Origin: an uncultured Oscillospiraceae bacterium
GTDB lineage: Bacteria; Bacillota; Clostridia; Oscillospirales; Oscillospiraceae
Direction: 5' to 3'
NCBI GenBank assembly: GCA_944385705.1
Contig: CALWYF010000016.1
Coordinates: forward strand, 1 to 44,999
Length of the DNA: 44,999 bases
Shown: positions 8,345 through 16,890 of the stretch, one piece after another
Layout of the letters: each line of letters starts with the position of its first letter
How positions within the stretch are numbered: position 1 is the stretch's first letter
Notes under the pieces: generated by a model
Seen by the model: only the letters and a program-made list of their open reading frames with translations
Databases searched by the model: none
Told to the model about the DNA's origin: nothing
Translations under genes and position numbers: made by a program

Positions 8345-8356
8345 GTTTCCACCTCC

Positions 8357-9241
8357 TCAGTATTCCAGGGGCGTACGCTTGGTAGCCCGGTTGACAAGGG
8401 CGGAGAGGGCAAAGGAGAAGAGGAAGATGACCACGCCGGCTGCCATGGAATAACCGTAAAGGCCTGCGTCCTTTTGGTTGTACATAAAGCTCAGGGCCAC
8501 TTCCGAGGCGCCTCCCGGCCCGCCGGAGGTCATGGCCTTTACAAACAGGAAGGCCATGTTGATGTTGGAGATTATGAAGAAGGTGAGGGTGGTACGGATG
8601 TTGGTCCAGATAAGAGGTATGGTTATCTGGAAGAACTGGGTTATGCGGCCCGCCCCGTCCAGACTGGCGCTCTCATAGAGGCTGAGGGACACGGCAGACA
8701 TGGAGGCCATGTACATGACCATGTAATAGCCTATGGCCTGCCAGACCATGGCTATTATAATGCTCACCATGACAAGCTTTGCGTCCTTCCACAGCACCTG
8801 CACCGTGTCTCCCGCAAAGAAGGACAGCAGCGTGTTGAGCATGCCGTTTTCCGGCTTGTAGATGGCGGAGAAGATACCGGAGATGACAACTATGGACAGG
8901 ATATTGGGTATGTAGAATATGACCCGGAAGAAATCCTGGCCCTTGATTTTTTCTCTGGTGAGGATGGCCGCAAAAGTCAGGGCAAAGAAAAAGGTGATTA
9001 TCGTAACCACCACTATGAGCAGAATGGTATTCTGCATGGAACGGATGAATTTGGCATCCTGGAACAGCACTTCAAAATTGTTAAGGCCCACAAAGGTCTC
9101 CGTGGGAGAGTAGGCCCCTCTCTCAAACAGGGACATGCGAAACACGTTCAGCGTGGGCACCACCATGAAGACTGTAAACAATATTACGGCCGGCGCTACA
9201 CACAGGAAGATGAAGCGGCTGCGGCCCTTGCTCTTCAGCAT
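8357..9241 (-). CDS. Sugar ABC transporter permease, MalF type
   Basis: A 294-residue permease with six predicted helices and the EAA-loop motif (ESASLDGAGRITQFFQITIPLI) for contact with the ATPase. The start at 9241 (MLKSKGRSRF) is chosen because AAAGGAG lies at the right distance; the open frame runs 25 codons further upstream, through the hairpin at 9285-9314, without a credible ribosome binding site. It forms the heteromeric channel with the MalG-type protein. No nucleotide-binding subunit is encoded nearby, as in many Firmicutes sugar importers that share an MsmK-like ATPase. Confidence 0.93.
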   Translation of the reverse strand: MLKSKGRSRFIFLCVAPAVILFTVFMVVPTLNVFRMSLFERGAYSPTETFVGLNNFEVLFQDAKFIRSMQNTILLIVVVTIITFFFALTFAAILTREKIKGQDFFRVIFYIPNILSIVVISGIFSAIYKPENGMLNTLLSFFAGDTVQVLWKDAKLVMVSIIIAMVWQAIGYYMVMYMASMSAVSLSLYESASLDGAGRITQFFQITIPLIWTNIRTTLTFFIISNINMAFLFVKAMTSGGPGGASEVALSFMYNQKDAGLYGYSMAAGVVIFLFSFALSALVNRATKRTPLEY

Positions 9242-9284
9242 ATTACAGCTCCTTTCAGGTTTATTGCACGGGGTTTGTGATAAA

Positions 9285-9314
9285 GGGCGGCGGGCAGAAA
9301 TCTGCTCGCCGCCC
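9285..9314 (-). terminator. Hairpin between binding protein and permease genes
   Basis: A 13-position stem (9285-9297 with 9302-9314, one wobble or mismatch) with a 4-nt loop follows the binding-protein stop by 37 nt. The minus-strand tail is only TTTA, so it is better seen as an mRNA-stabilising or leaky terminator hairpin. Such elements commonly let binding-protein mRNA exceed permease mRNA. Confidence 0.6.
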
Positions 9315-9351
9315 AAAAATTGCTCGGTCTAGGTTTTTATTCTCTTTTCTC

Positions 9352-10710
9352 TCAGCTCTGGATATTGGCCAGCATCTGAGCGGAAGCGGTCTTGATATTC
9401 TCTATCCACTGCTCCTCGGTGATCTCGCCGTTGACCAGAGAGTTGACGGGATCCAGGAATACCTCGCGGACAGTGCCCAGACCGGCCACCGCAGTGTAGG
9501 AGGCAAAGCTGCCCATGGCTGCCTTTGCACCGTCATCATAGATGGAGTAGAAGAGCTTGTTGTCTCCCTCCAGGCCGTCGGCTATGCCCAGGACGGGCTG
9601 GATGGCACCGGCAGAGGCGAAGATATCGCAGGCAACATCGGAATACAGGAAGGCCACAAACTGCTTGGCAGCGTCAATATTGGCGGCGCCGGCAGGAATC
9701 CAGGCCTGCTCAAAGAAGGTGTAAGAGTAGCGGTCGCCGCCCTCAGACACGGCGGGCAGAGCGGTCATGCCCCACTCAAAGCCCTCGGCTCTGGGAGCCT
9801 CGGCCATCTCGCCCACGATCCAGGTGCCGTTGGGCATGAACAGGGCCTTGTTGTCCAGCACCAGCTGCTGGTTCTGGGTGAAGTCCTGGTCGTTGGCCTG
9901 GGCGGGGGTTATGGGGTTGGTGTAGGTAGCCAGCTTTGCGATTATGTCAAAGCACTGCTGGGCTTCCTCGCTGTCCCAGATTCCCTCCTCGTAATGGGTG
10001 GCTGCGTCAAAGAACTCAGGGCCGCCCACGGAGTACATCAGAGCGTACAGGAAAGCGTCAAAATAACCGGTGGTGGGGTAGGTGAAGAGGTAGATGCCCT
10101 CTTCCATGGCCTTGTCCCCCAGTTCCCACATCTCATCCCAGGTGGTGGGGACTTCCCAGCCCTTTTCGGCAAAGAGGCCGGCATTGTAGAACAGGCCGCA
10201 GGGAGAGTAGAACATGGGGGCGAGGTAGGTCTTGCCGTCGCCGTAGGGGCTGGTAATGGTGTTGTCGGTGAAGCCGCCGGCCAGCTTGTCAGCCACGGTC
10301 ACATCCTCGCCGGGAACGGTCATGCTCAACACGTCGGTGATGTCGGCAATGTTCTTGTCCTTGATGAACTGCTCGGTGAGTCCGGCTTCACGGCCGGTGG
10401 CCAGATGGATGACATCGGGGAACTCGCCGCCCTGCATGGCAGGACCGATGACATCTTCCAGATTCTTGTCGGTGGTGAGGTTCACCTTGATGCCGGTCTC
10501 GGCGGTGAAAGCCTCTGCTACCTGCTGCCAGATCTCGGAGCCGTAGGCGGTCTCAATTGCAGCGACGCTTATTTCGGCAGCAGGTGCCTCGGCGGCAGTA
10601 TCACCGGAATCGGCAGCGGGAGCCTCGGCGGCCTCATTGCTGTTGCCGCAGCCGGCCAGCATGCCCAGAGCAAGCACCAGCACCAGAAGCAGGGCTATGG
10701 TCTTTTTCAT
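9352..10710 (-). CDS. Sugar-binding lipoprotein of ABC transporter
   Basis: This 452-residue extracellular solute-binding protein is of the family-1 carbohydrate class. Residues 1-20 form a lipoprotein signal peptide with lipobox LAGC (Cys21 lipidated), followed by a low-complexity Ala/Glu/Asp linker and then the mature two-lobe domain (VAAIETAYGSEIWQQVAEAFTAETGIKVNLT onward). The start at 10710 is fixed by AGGAGG 7 nt upstream and the signal peptide; the frame extends further but without support. It is the first gene of the operon and is divergent from an AraC regulator. The likely ligands are lacto-N-biose or galacto-N-biose, inferred from gnpA at the operon end. Confidence 0.93.
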   Translation of the reverse strand: MKKTIALLLVLVLALGMLAGCGNSNEAAEAPAADSGDTAAEAPAAEISVAAIETAYGSEIWQQVAEAFTAETGIKVNLTTDKNLEDVIGPAMQGGEFPDVIHLATGREAGLTEQFIKDKNIADITDVLSMTVPGEDVTVADKLAGGFTDNTITSPYGDGKTYLAPMFYSPCGLFYNAGLFAEKGWEVPTTWDEMWELGDKAMEEGIYLFTYPTTGYFDAFLYALMYSVGGPEFFDAATHYEEGIWDSEEAQQCFDIIAKLATYTNPITPAQANDQDFTQNQQLVLDNKALFMPNGTWIVGEMAEAPRAEGFEWGMTALPAVSEGGDRYSYTFFEQAWIPAGAANIDAAKQFVAFLYSDVACDIFASAGAIQPVLGIADGLEGDNKLFYSIYDDGAKAAMGSFASYTAVAGLGTVREVFLDPVNSLVNGEITEEQWIENIKTASAQMLANIQS

Positions 10711-11013
10711 TTGATTTTCCTCCTGATCGTTTAATTTGTTTTTACTGATGTTATAAGTATACATTTTAATGAAAAAACAACAACTCAATTTTTGTGGATA
10801 ATTTTATATATATTGCTTTGACTTCAAATTTCGGCGAAACGTTAAAATTTGCGTCTTCTTATTTGTGCAAATCCTATATTTTCTTTTCTATTTGCTTCTT
10901 TTTTTATGAAAAAATTTTGCTTTTTTACCTGTTTGTCTATTGCCATTTTGACTTTTTAGCAATATAATTAAAGAAAAAACAAAATTCCTAAATCTGACCA
11001 GGAGCTGATATGG
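10711..11013. promoter_or_regulatory. Divergent control region of the glycan locus
   Basis: This AT-rich 303-bp region has no gene. On the plus strand TTGCCA (10940-10945) and TATAAT (10964-10969), spaced 18 bp, should drive the AraC gene. On the minus strand a weaker TTGTTG (10778-10783) and TATACT (10756-10761), spaced 16 bp, may drive the transporter operon. Between them CAAATTT (10825-10831) and AAATTTG (10845-10851) form an inverted repeat. Because AAATTT is itself palindromic, they also read as direct repeats 19 bp apart, a spacing compatible with an AraC-type site. Promoter positions are pattern matches only. Confidence 0.5.
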
Positions 11014-11871
11014 ATGAGTCATCGCAGGTTCAACATGGATCAGTCCAACGTAGACAGCATTTTGAGTCGGGCAAAACTTCTTAACGTCAGCAGCGCCAAA
11101 TATGGAGGGGACTGGCACTCCGTGCCCCACACCCATGGATATACCGAATTGTTTTACACAGTGGGAGGAAACGGACAATTCTGTATTGACGACAAGTTTT
11201 ATCCCGTTCGGGCAAATCAGCTGGTAATTATAAGTCCCAATGTGGCCCACACGGAGGTGAGCTATTCTGCTTCTCCTCTGGAATACATTGTTCTGGGCAT
11301 AGAAGGGTTGGAGCTGTCGGTGAGCGAAAACACTGACGGGCGTTTCTTTATTCTTGACTGTCCCGGCGGCAGCGACATTGTTTCCTGTCTCAGGAATATT
11401 TATCGGGAGACTGAAGCCCAGCAGCCGGGCTATGAACTTATATGTCAGGCTTATATGGAGATCCTGCTTTCCCGGCTTATGCGCAGCACCAGTTTTTCCG
11501 CTGCTGAGGAGTCCGGTTCCAACCAGGCCAGCCGCCAGTGCAGCGCCGTTCGTCATTACATAGACGCCCACTACAAGGAGCCTCTGAATCTGGACATGCT
11601 TGCCGCCCAGGCCCATGTAAGCAAGTATTACCTGGCCCACGCTTTCAAGTCCGAATACGGCGTCTCCCCCATCAACTACCAGATATCCCTGCGTATAAAG
11701 GAGAGCCGTTATCTTCTGCGGGAAACGGATATGTCCCTGTCCCAGATTTCTCGTATACTGGGCTTTTCCTCTGCCAGTTATTTTTCCCAGAGTTTTCGCA
11801 AGGCAGAGGGAATGAGTCCCATGGACTACAGAAATTCCGGAGGAAAGGGCCGCGGGCAGTCTGAAAAGTGA
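11014..11871 (+). CDS. AraC-family regulator of the glycan locus
   Basis: The 285-residue protein has an N-terminal cupin-type ligand domain (about 25-110, with HSVPHTHGYTELFYTVGG) and a C-terminal double helix-turn-helix (about 180-275, ending SYFSQSFRKAEGMSPMDYR). The second HTH carries the family's conserved SASYFSQSFRK stretch. AGGAG lies 9 nt before the chosen ATG; an in-frame ATG 7 codons later is possible. It faces the ABC/phosphorylase operon, so it is most likely the local sugar-responsive activator. It ends at a strong bidirectional terminator. Confidence 0.9.
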   Translation: MSHRRFNMDQSNVDSILSRAKLLNVSSAKYGGDWHSVPHTHGYTELFYTVGGNGQFCIDDKFYPVRANQLVIISPNVAHTEVSYSASPLEYIVLGIEGLELSVSENTDGRFFILDCPGGSDIVSCLRNIYRETEAQQPGYELICQAYMEILLSRLMRSTSFSAAEESGSNQASRQCSAVRHYIDAHYKEPLNLDMLAAQAHVSKYYLAHAFKSEYGVSPINYQISLRIKESRYLLRETDMSLSQISRILGFSSASYFSQSFRKAEGMSPMDYRNSGGKGRGQSEK

Positions 11872-11943
11872 GTATATGCTGCAATATGCTCCGCCGCTGA
11901 TTTTTTTGACTATATAGTGCAAAAGCTGATCCATATAAAGAAA

Positions 11944-11982
11944 GAAACCCAGACAGTTTCGCTTAGAAACTGTCTGGGTTTC
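11944..11982. terminator. Bidirectional terminator, AraC gene and rplQ
   Basis: A perfect 17-bp stem (11944-11960 with 11966-11982) with a 5-nt loop has T-rich tails on both strands. It separates the convergent AraC gene and the end of the ribosomal operon. Confidence 0.9.
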
Positions 11983-12025
11983 TTATTTTTTGGCTGTTAT
12001 TTTTACTTTTTAGATGGACTGAAGC

Positions 12026-12367
12026 TCAGACCATCTCGATGACTGCCATCTCGGCAGCATCGCCCCGGCGCTCACCGATGCGGGTGATGCGGGTGTAACC
12101 GCCGTTACGCTCAGCGTACTTGGGAGCCAGCTCATCGAAAACCTTCTTGGCCACATCCTCGCGGGTGATGAAGGCCAGAGCCTGACGGTAGGCGTTCAGG
12201 TCCTTTGCCTTGCCAAGAGTTATCATCTTCTCGGCCAGGGGAGCTATCTCCTTGGCGCGGGCCACGGTGGTCTCCATACGACCCTTGTCCAGAAGGTCGG
12301 TGACCTGCTGGCGGAGCATTGCCATGCGCTGGGCGGTAGTCCTGCCGAGCTTTCTTGTTCCGGGCAT
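12026..12367 (-). CDS. rplQ: 50S ribosomal protein L17
   Basis: This 113-residue bL17 sits near the peptide exit tunnel. The N terminus [26 protein letters not shown] is diagnostic of the family, and the [24 protein letters not shown] ending fits. AAGGAGG lies 11 nt upstream. It is the last gene of the alpha operon, 26 nt after rpoA and followed by the bidirectional terminator. The ecf transporter and truA genes that often follow in Firmicutes are absent here. Confidence 0.97.
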   Translation of the reverse strand: MPGTRKLGRTTAQRMAMLRQQVTDLLDKGRMETTVARAKEIAPLAEKMITLGKAKDLNAYRQALAFITREDVAKKVFDELAPKYAERNGGYTRITRIGERRGDAAEMAVIEMV

Positions 12368-12393
12368 AATTGCATTTCCTCCTTATTGAGAGC

Positions 12394-13344
12394 TTACTGA
12401 TTATCCTCGCTTGCCAGAGACAAGCCCATCATCGTCAGCTTGTGGACGACTTCTTCCAGGGACTTGCGGCCGAGGTTACGGACCTTGATCATTTCTTCCT
12501 CAGTCTTGCTGACCAGATCCTCTACGGTGTTGATATTGGCGCGCTTGAGGCAGTTGAAGCTTCTTACGGACAGATCCAGCTCTTCGATGGTCATCTTAAG
12601 CATGGTATCCGGCTCCTTCTCCACCTTTTCAACAACGGTGGAGTTGTTGCCGATGGTGTCGGAGAGGTCCGTAAAGAGCGTAAAGTGGTCGCAGAGTATC
12701 TTTGCGCCCAGAGAGAGGGCGTCACGGGCAGTCATTGTCTTGTCGGTCCACACCTCGATGGTCAGCTTATCAAAGTCGGTCTGATTGCCTACACGGGTGT
12801 TTTCCACAGTGTAGTTGACTTTGAGGACCGGGGTGTATATGGAGTCCACAGGAATGGTGCCGATGGGCATCTGAGGATTCTTGTTCTTATCGGCGGAGAC
12901 ATAGCCTCTGCCGTGGTCCAGAACCAGTTCCATGTTCAGAGCTCCATCAGGGCCCAGAGTGGCTATAGGCTGCTCGGGGTTGAGTATCTCCACCTCGGAG
13001 TCCGCCTTGATGTCTCCGGCGGTGACAACGCCCTCGCCGGAGGCCTCTATATAGACGGTCTTGGGTCCGTCGCTGTGAAGGCGGGCTATTATGCTCTTGA
13101 CGTTGAGGACGATCTCCGTCACGTCTTCCTTCACACCGGGGATAGTGGAAAACTCGTGCTGTACTCCGGCGATCTTTATGCTGGTGCAGGCTGTACCGGG
13201 AAGAGAAGAGAGAAGTACCCTGCGAAGAGAGTTACCAAGTGTTGTGCCGTAGCCACGCTCCAGCGGCTCTATGATGTACTTGCCATAAGAGCTGTCGGCA
13301 GGAGTCTCGATGCACTCTATGCGTGGCTTCTTAATTTCGATCAT
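12394..13344 (-). CDS. rpoA: RNA polymerase alpha subunit
   Basis: The 316-residue alpha subunit has an N-terminal dimerisation and assembly domain (about 1-230, with [24 protein letters not shown]) and a C-terminal domain (about 250-310, with [15 protein letters not shown] and [12 protein letters not shown]) that binds UP elements and activators. Both helix-hairpin-helix parts of the C-terminal domain are present. It lies between rpsD (82-nt gap) and rplQ in the usual alpha-operon order, at the normal family length. Confidence 0.98.
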   Translation of the reverse strand: MIEIKKPRIECIETPADSSYGKYIIEPLERGYGTTLGNSLRRVLLSSLPGTACTSIKIAGVQHEFSTIPGVKEDVTEIVLNVKSIIARLHSDGPKTVYIEASGEGVVTAGDIKADSEVEILNPEQPIATLGPDGALNMELVLDHGRGYVSADKNKNPQMPIGTIPVDSIYTPVLKVNYTVENTRVGNQTDFDKLTIEVWTDKTMTARDALSLGAKILCDHFTLFTDLSDTIGNNSTVVEKVEKEPDTMLKMTIEELDLSVRSFNCLKRANINTVEDLVSKTEEEMIKVRNLGRKSLEEVVHKLTMMGLSLASEDNQ

Positions 13345-13426
13345 ATAGTTATATAACCCTCCTTTTAAGTGTTGCGCTTTATAATCGCTTATGGTGATTC
13401 AGCTTACCAATTTGAGGGTGTCTTTA

Positions 13427-14053
13427 TTACTTGGAGTACAACTCGACGATGAGACGTTCCTCGATGGGCAGATCGATGTCTTCTCTTGCAGGAACTGCAG
13501 CGACCTTTGCAAGCATATTGTTTGCATCATACTCAAGCCACTTGGGTGCGGGACGGAATGCGTTTGCCTCGATGTTGGCCTTGATCTTCTCGATGCTGCG
13601 GCTGCTCTCTTTAAGGGCAACTACCATGCCGGGCTTGACCTGGTAGCTGGGGATGTTCACCTTGCGGCCGTTGACGGTGATGTGGCCGTGGCTGACCATC
13701 TGACGGGCCTCGGCACGGCTCATGGCAAAGCCAAGACGGTACACCACGTTGTCCAGGCGGCTCTCAAGGATGGCCAGAAGGTTCTCACCGGTCTGGCCGG
13801 GACGGCGCTCGGCCAGCTCGAAGTAGCCGCGGAACTGGCTCTCCAGAACACCGTAAAATCTCTTGGCCTTCTGCTTCTCACGGAGCTGCTGGCCGTACTC
13901 GGAGCTCTTGCTGCGGCCCTGGCCGTGCTGGCCGGGGGCAAAAGCTCTGCTGTTCATTGCGCACTTGTCGGTGTAGCAGCGGTCGCCCTTCAGGAAGAGC
14001 TTCTGACCTTCTCTGCGGCACTGGCGGCAGACTGCTTCAGTATATCTTGCCAT
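13427..14053 (-). CDS. rpsD: 30S ribosomal protein S4
   Basis: This 208-residue uS4 binds 16S rRNA early in 30S assembly and in some bacteria represses its own operon. It carries the zinc-binding form of the N terminus: Cys9, Cys12, Cys26 and Cys31 (CRQC, then CYTDKC). The S4 RNA-binding domain (about 98-160, with [27 protein letters not shown]) is complete. It lies 19 nt after rpsK. Confidence 0.97.
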   Translation of the reverse strand: MARYTEAVCRQCRREGQKLFLKGDRCYTDKCAMNSRAFAPGQHGQGRSKSSEYGQQLREKQKAKRFYGVLESQFRGYFELAERRPGQTGENLLAILESRLDNVVYRLGFAMSRAEARQMVSHGHITVNGRKVNIPSYQVKPGMVVALKESSRSIEKIKANIEANAFRPAPKWLEYDANNMLAKVAAVPAREDIDLPIEERLIVELYSK

Positions 14054-14072
14054 ATCAGTTTACCTCCTTCAA

Positions 14073-14474
14073 TTAGACACGACGACGCTTGGGAGGACGG
14101 CAGCCATTGTGGGGAATGGGAGTGACATCCTTGATCATCGTCACTTCAAGACCTGCGGTCTGGAGAGCGCGGATGGCGGCCTCACGGCCGGAACCGGGTC
14201 CCTTGACGAACACTTCAACGGTCTTCAGGCCGTGCTCCATGGCTGCCTTTGCGGCAGTCTCGGCTGCGGTCTGAGCGGCGAAGGGGGTAGACTTCTTGCT
14301 TCCGCGGAAGCCCAGGCCACCGGCGGAGGCCCAGGACAGTGCGTTGCCCTGAGTGTCGGTTATGGTGACCATGGTATTGTTGAAGGAAGAGCTGATATGA
14401 ACCTGGCCCTTTTCGATGTTCTTACGCTCTCTTCTGCGAGTTCTGACTTTCTTCTTAGCGTTTGCTGCTGCCAT
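14073..14474 (-). CDS. rpsK: 30S ribosomal protein S11
   Basis: This 133-residue uS11 lines the platform of the 30S subunit near the Shine-Dalgarno helix. The sequence has [19 protein letters not shown], the [13 protein letters not shown] segment and the C-terminal [14 protein letters not shown] that are near-invariant. The N terminus is a basic tail. It lies 15 nt after rpsM, with AAGGAGGG before the ATG. Confidence 0.97.
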   Translation of the reverse strand: MAAANAKKKVRTRRRERKNIEKGQVHISSSFNNTMVTITDTQGNALSWASAGGLGFRGSKKSTPFAAQTAAETAAKAAMEHGLKTVEVFVKGPGSGREAAIRALQTAGLEVTMIKDVTPIPHNGCRPPKRRRV

Positions 14475-14489
14475 AATTCATATCCCTCC

Positions 14490-14858
14490 TTACTTCTTCT
14501 TATTTGCGATGGTGCGCTTCGGACCCTTGCGGGTACGGGCGTTAGTCTTGGATCTCTGGCCGCGAACGGGCAGGCCGCGGCGATGACGCAGGCCACGGTA
14601 GCAGCCGATCTCAGTCAGACGCTTGATGTCCAGCGCAGTCTGACGGCGCAGGTCACCTTCCACGATGTAGCCGTGGTCGATGCACTCACGCAGCTTTGCT
14701 TCTTCCTCATCGGTGAGGTCTTTAACTCTGGTGTCGGGGTTGATCCCGGTAGCCTCCAGGATCTTCTTTGCGCTGGTTCTGCCGATACCATAGACGTAGG
14801 TGAGACCGATTTCGATTCTCTTGTCCTTGGGCAGGTCAACGCCGGCTATACGTGCCAT
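14490..14858 (-). CDS. rpsM: 30S ribosomal protein S13
   Basis: This 122-residue uS13 contacts the 50S subunit through bridges B1a and B1b and touches P-site tRNA. The [26 protein letters not shown] start, the helix-two-turn-helix and the basic tail ([20 protein letters not shown], then KR) are all present. It starts 226 nt after rpmJ, an unusually long gap filled by hairpins. Confidence 0.97.
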   Translation of the reverse strand: MARIAGVDLPKDKRIEIGLTYVYGIGRTSAKKILEATGINPDTRVKDLTDEEEAKLRECIDHGYIVEGDLRRQTALDIKRLTEIGCYRGLRHRRGLPVRGQRSKTNARTRKGPKRTIANKKK

Positions 14859-15084
14859 ACTTTACAATCATCCTTTCGATAATTTTTCCGCACTTTTTGT
14901 GAACGGGGACTTATTCCCGCCGGAGGGAGTCCCTCGCTCGTGCGGGAGTTTGCTCCTTTGGGAGCGCTTTTTCCCCGGCCCCCGGTTTTTCCTCCGCGGG
15001 CTGGAGCGGCGGTATCTCTCCGCCTGTATCGGGACAGGCCTTTGCCCTGTCTCTCGGTTCCTTTGGGGGCTTCCCCCCTCTGCA
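14859..15084. other. Hairpin-rich spacer between rpmJ and rpsM
   Basis: This is a 226-nt non-coding gap within an otherwise tight operon. It contains several short strong inverted repeats, including GCTCC-TTTG-GGAGC (14952-14965), GGCGG/CCGCC near 15008-15024, GACAGG/CCTGTC near 15032-15051 and GGGGG-CTT-CCCCC near 15065-15077. The rpsM ribosome binding site (AAAGGATG) is at its downstream end. No reading frame is convincing. Confidence 0.6.
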
Positions 15085-15198
15085 TCAACCCTGGCGCTGC
15101 TTGTGCTTGGGGTTCTCGCAGATGACCATGACTTTGCCCTTGCGCTTGATGATCTTGCACTTCTCGCACATGGGCTTCACGGAAGGTCTTACTTTCAT
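15085..15198 (-). CDS. rpmJ: 50S ribosomal protein L36
   Basis: The 37-codon gene begins [15 protein letters not shown] and ends KHKQRQG. It is the zinc-binding form of bL36, with Cys11, Cys14, Cys27 and His32 as ligands. It lies 12 nt after infA, as is usual in Firmicutes. It is short but unmistakable. Confidence 0.95.
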   Translation of the reverse strand: MKVRPSVKPMCEKCKIIKRKGKVMVICENPKHKQRQG

Positions 15199-15210
15199 TT
15201 GTTGTACCTC

Positions 15211-15429
15211 CTACTTGCTTCTCCAGGTGATGCGGCCCCGGGTGACGTCATAGGGAGACATCTGCACCGTTACCTTGTCGCCGGGAAGTATCCTGATAAA
15301 GTTCATCCGGAGCTTGCCGGAAATATGCGCCAGAATGATGTGGCCATTGCCGATATCCACCTGGAACATGGTGTTGGGCAGGGATTCAACTACCGTGCCC
15401 TCGAGTTCGATTACGTCGTCTTTTGCCAA
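15211..15429 (-). CDS. infA: Translation initiation factor IF-1
   Basis: This 72-residue S1/OB-fold protein blocks the ribosomal A site during initiation. The conserved sequence starts (M)[18 protein letters not shown] and ends RGRITWRSK. The start is a TTG at 15427-15429, with GGAGG 9 nt upstream and the exact family N terminus. The upstream ATG at 15468 would add 13 residues that no IF-1 has. The gene lies between map and rpmJ; no KOW-domain RNA-binding gene separates map from infA here. Confidence 0.95.
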   Translation of the reverse strand: MAKDDVIELEGTVVESLPNTMFQVDIGNGHIILAHISGKLRMNFIRILPGDKVTVQMSPYDVTRGRITWRSK

Positions 15430-15464
15430 TGTAAAATTCCTCCAAAGTCGGTGTGTGACTTTCG

Positions 15465-16244
15465 TCACAGGTCCTCTGCCATAGTGAGTATCTCCGGCTC
15501 ACCGTCGGTAATGAGAATGGTGTTTTCATAGTGGGCCGACAGGGAGCCGTCCGCTGTTACTACGGTCCAGCCGTTATCCAGCACCTTCACCTCATAGCCT
15601 CCCACGTTTACCATGGGCTCTACCGCTATGGTCATGCCCTTTACAAGGCGGGGATTGGATCTGCCGCCCAAGTGCCGGTCTATCCGGTAATTTGGGACCT
15701 CAGGGGCTTCGTGCATCTTGTGGCCTACGCCGTGACCCACGTACTCCCGGACTACGGAATAGCCGTGACTCTCCACATAGTCCTGAATTGCGCCCCCTAT
15801 ATCGGAGATCCTGTAACCCTCCCGGGCAAAATGCAGGCCCTCAAAAAAGCTCTGCCTTGTTACCTGGATGAGTTTCTTCGCCTCTTCGCTGACCTCACCG
15901 CAGGGAAAGGTGCCGGCACAGTCCCCCACCATTCCTCTGTAGGTGGCGCCCACGTCCAGGGAAACTATGTCCCCATCGTGGATGACTTTTTTGCCGGGGA
16001 TACCGTGTATGACCTCCTCATTAACCGAGACGCAGGCGCTGGCCGGAAAGCCGGCATAGCCCAGGAATGTGGGCTTTGCCCCGGATTTTACGATGAACTC
16101 ATGCACGTACCTGTCTATCTGCTTTGTGGTCACTCCGGCCGCTACCGCCTGGCGGGCTATACTGCGGGCCCCGGCGGTTATCCGGCCGGCCTGACGCATA
16201 ATTTCTATCTCTGATTTTGACTTGATATAGATGGTATCCGGCAT
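15465..16244 (-). CDS. map: Type I methionine aminopeptidase
   Basis: The 259-residue metalloenzyme removes the initiator methionine from nascent proteins in the cytoplasm. The five metal ligands are visible at Asp97, Asp108, His171, Glu209 and Glu240, with His80 as the conserved active-site histidine. Motifs include [16 protein letters not shown] and [14 protein letters not shown]. It has no N-terminal zinc-finger extension, so it is the short type Ia form. Its start lies 1 nt after the adk stop, suggesting translational coupling. Confidence 0.97.
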   Translation of the reverse strand: MPDTIYIKSKSEIEIMRQAGRITAGARSIARQAVAAGVTTKQIDRYVHEFIVKSGAKPTFLGYAGFPASACVSVNEEVIHGIPGKKVIHDGDIVSLDVGATYRGMVGDCAGTFPCGEVSEEAKKLIQVTRQSFFEGLHFAREGYRISDIGGAIQDYVESHGYSVVREYVGHGVGHKMHEAPEVPNYRIDRHLGGRSNPRLVKGMTIAVEPMVNVGGYEVKVLDNGWTVVTADGSLSAHYENTILITDGEPEILTMAEDL

Positions 16245-16245
16245 A

Positions 16246-16878
16246 TCAAATCCCCAGAGCTTTCTTGATCTCAGCCGTTGTGGCCTCGATAGTGCTTTGA
16301 TTCTCCACAGTCTTGAGCTTGCCCCGCTGGGCGTAGAAGAGCTTCAGGGGCTCGGTGTCCCGATGGAACACCTCCAGCCTTGCCTTCACGGTTTCGGGGG
16401 CATCGTCCTTGCGGACATGCAGCTCCCCGCCGCAGGCGTCGCAGACGCCCTCGGTCTTGGGGGGATTGCTCACGATGTGGAAGGTCTGGCCGCAGTCCTT
16501 GCAGGTGCGGCGGCCGGACATGCGCTGGACTATTACCTCGTCCGATATTTCTATGGACAGGGCACAGTCTATCTCCACGCCCATCTCCTCCATGGTCTCT
16601 GCCTGGGGGATGGTCCTGGGCACACCGTCAAGGATGTAGCCCTTCTTACAGTCCTCCTGGGCCAGCCGCTCCCGGATGATGCCGATTATGATATCATCCG
16701 GAACCAGCTTGCCCGCATCCACATAGCTCTTGGCCTGAACACCCACAGGGGTGCCCGCCTTCATGGCGGCTCTCAGGATGTTGCCGGTGGAAATGGTGGG
16801 TATACCGAGCTCTCGGCTTAGTATCTCTGCCTGAGTACCTTTACCTGCGCCGGGGGCGCCTAAAAGTATAAGCCTCAT
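16246..16878 (-). CDS. adk: Adenylate kinase, zinc-lid form
   Basis: The 210-residue enzyme interconverts ATP plus AMP with two ADP. The P-loop is GAPGAGKGT (residues 7-15). The lid contains a four-cysteine zinc site (Cys126, Cys129, Cys146, Cys149), typical of Gram-positive adenylate kinases. The usual LDGFPRT motif reads LDGVPRT, a conservative variation. AAGGAGATGAGCTT precedes the ATG. It lies 12 nt after secY. Confidence 0.97.
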   Translation of the reverse strand: MRLILLGAPGAGKGTQAEILSRELGIPTISTGNILRAAMKAGTPVGVQAKSYVDAGKLVPDDIIIGIIRERLAQEDCKKGYILDGVPRTIPQAETMEEMGVEIDCALSIEISDEVIVQRMSGRRTCKDCGQTFHIVSNPPKTEGVCDACGGELHVRKDDAPETVKARLEVFHRDTEPLKLFYAQRGKLKTVENQSTIEATTAEIKKALGI

Positions 16879-16890
16879 AAGCTCATCTCC

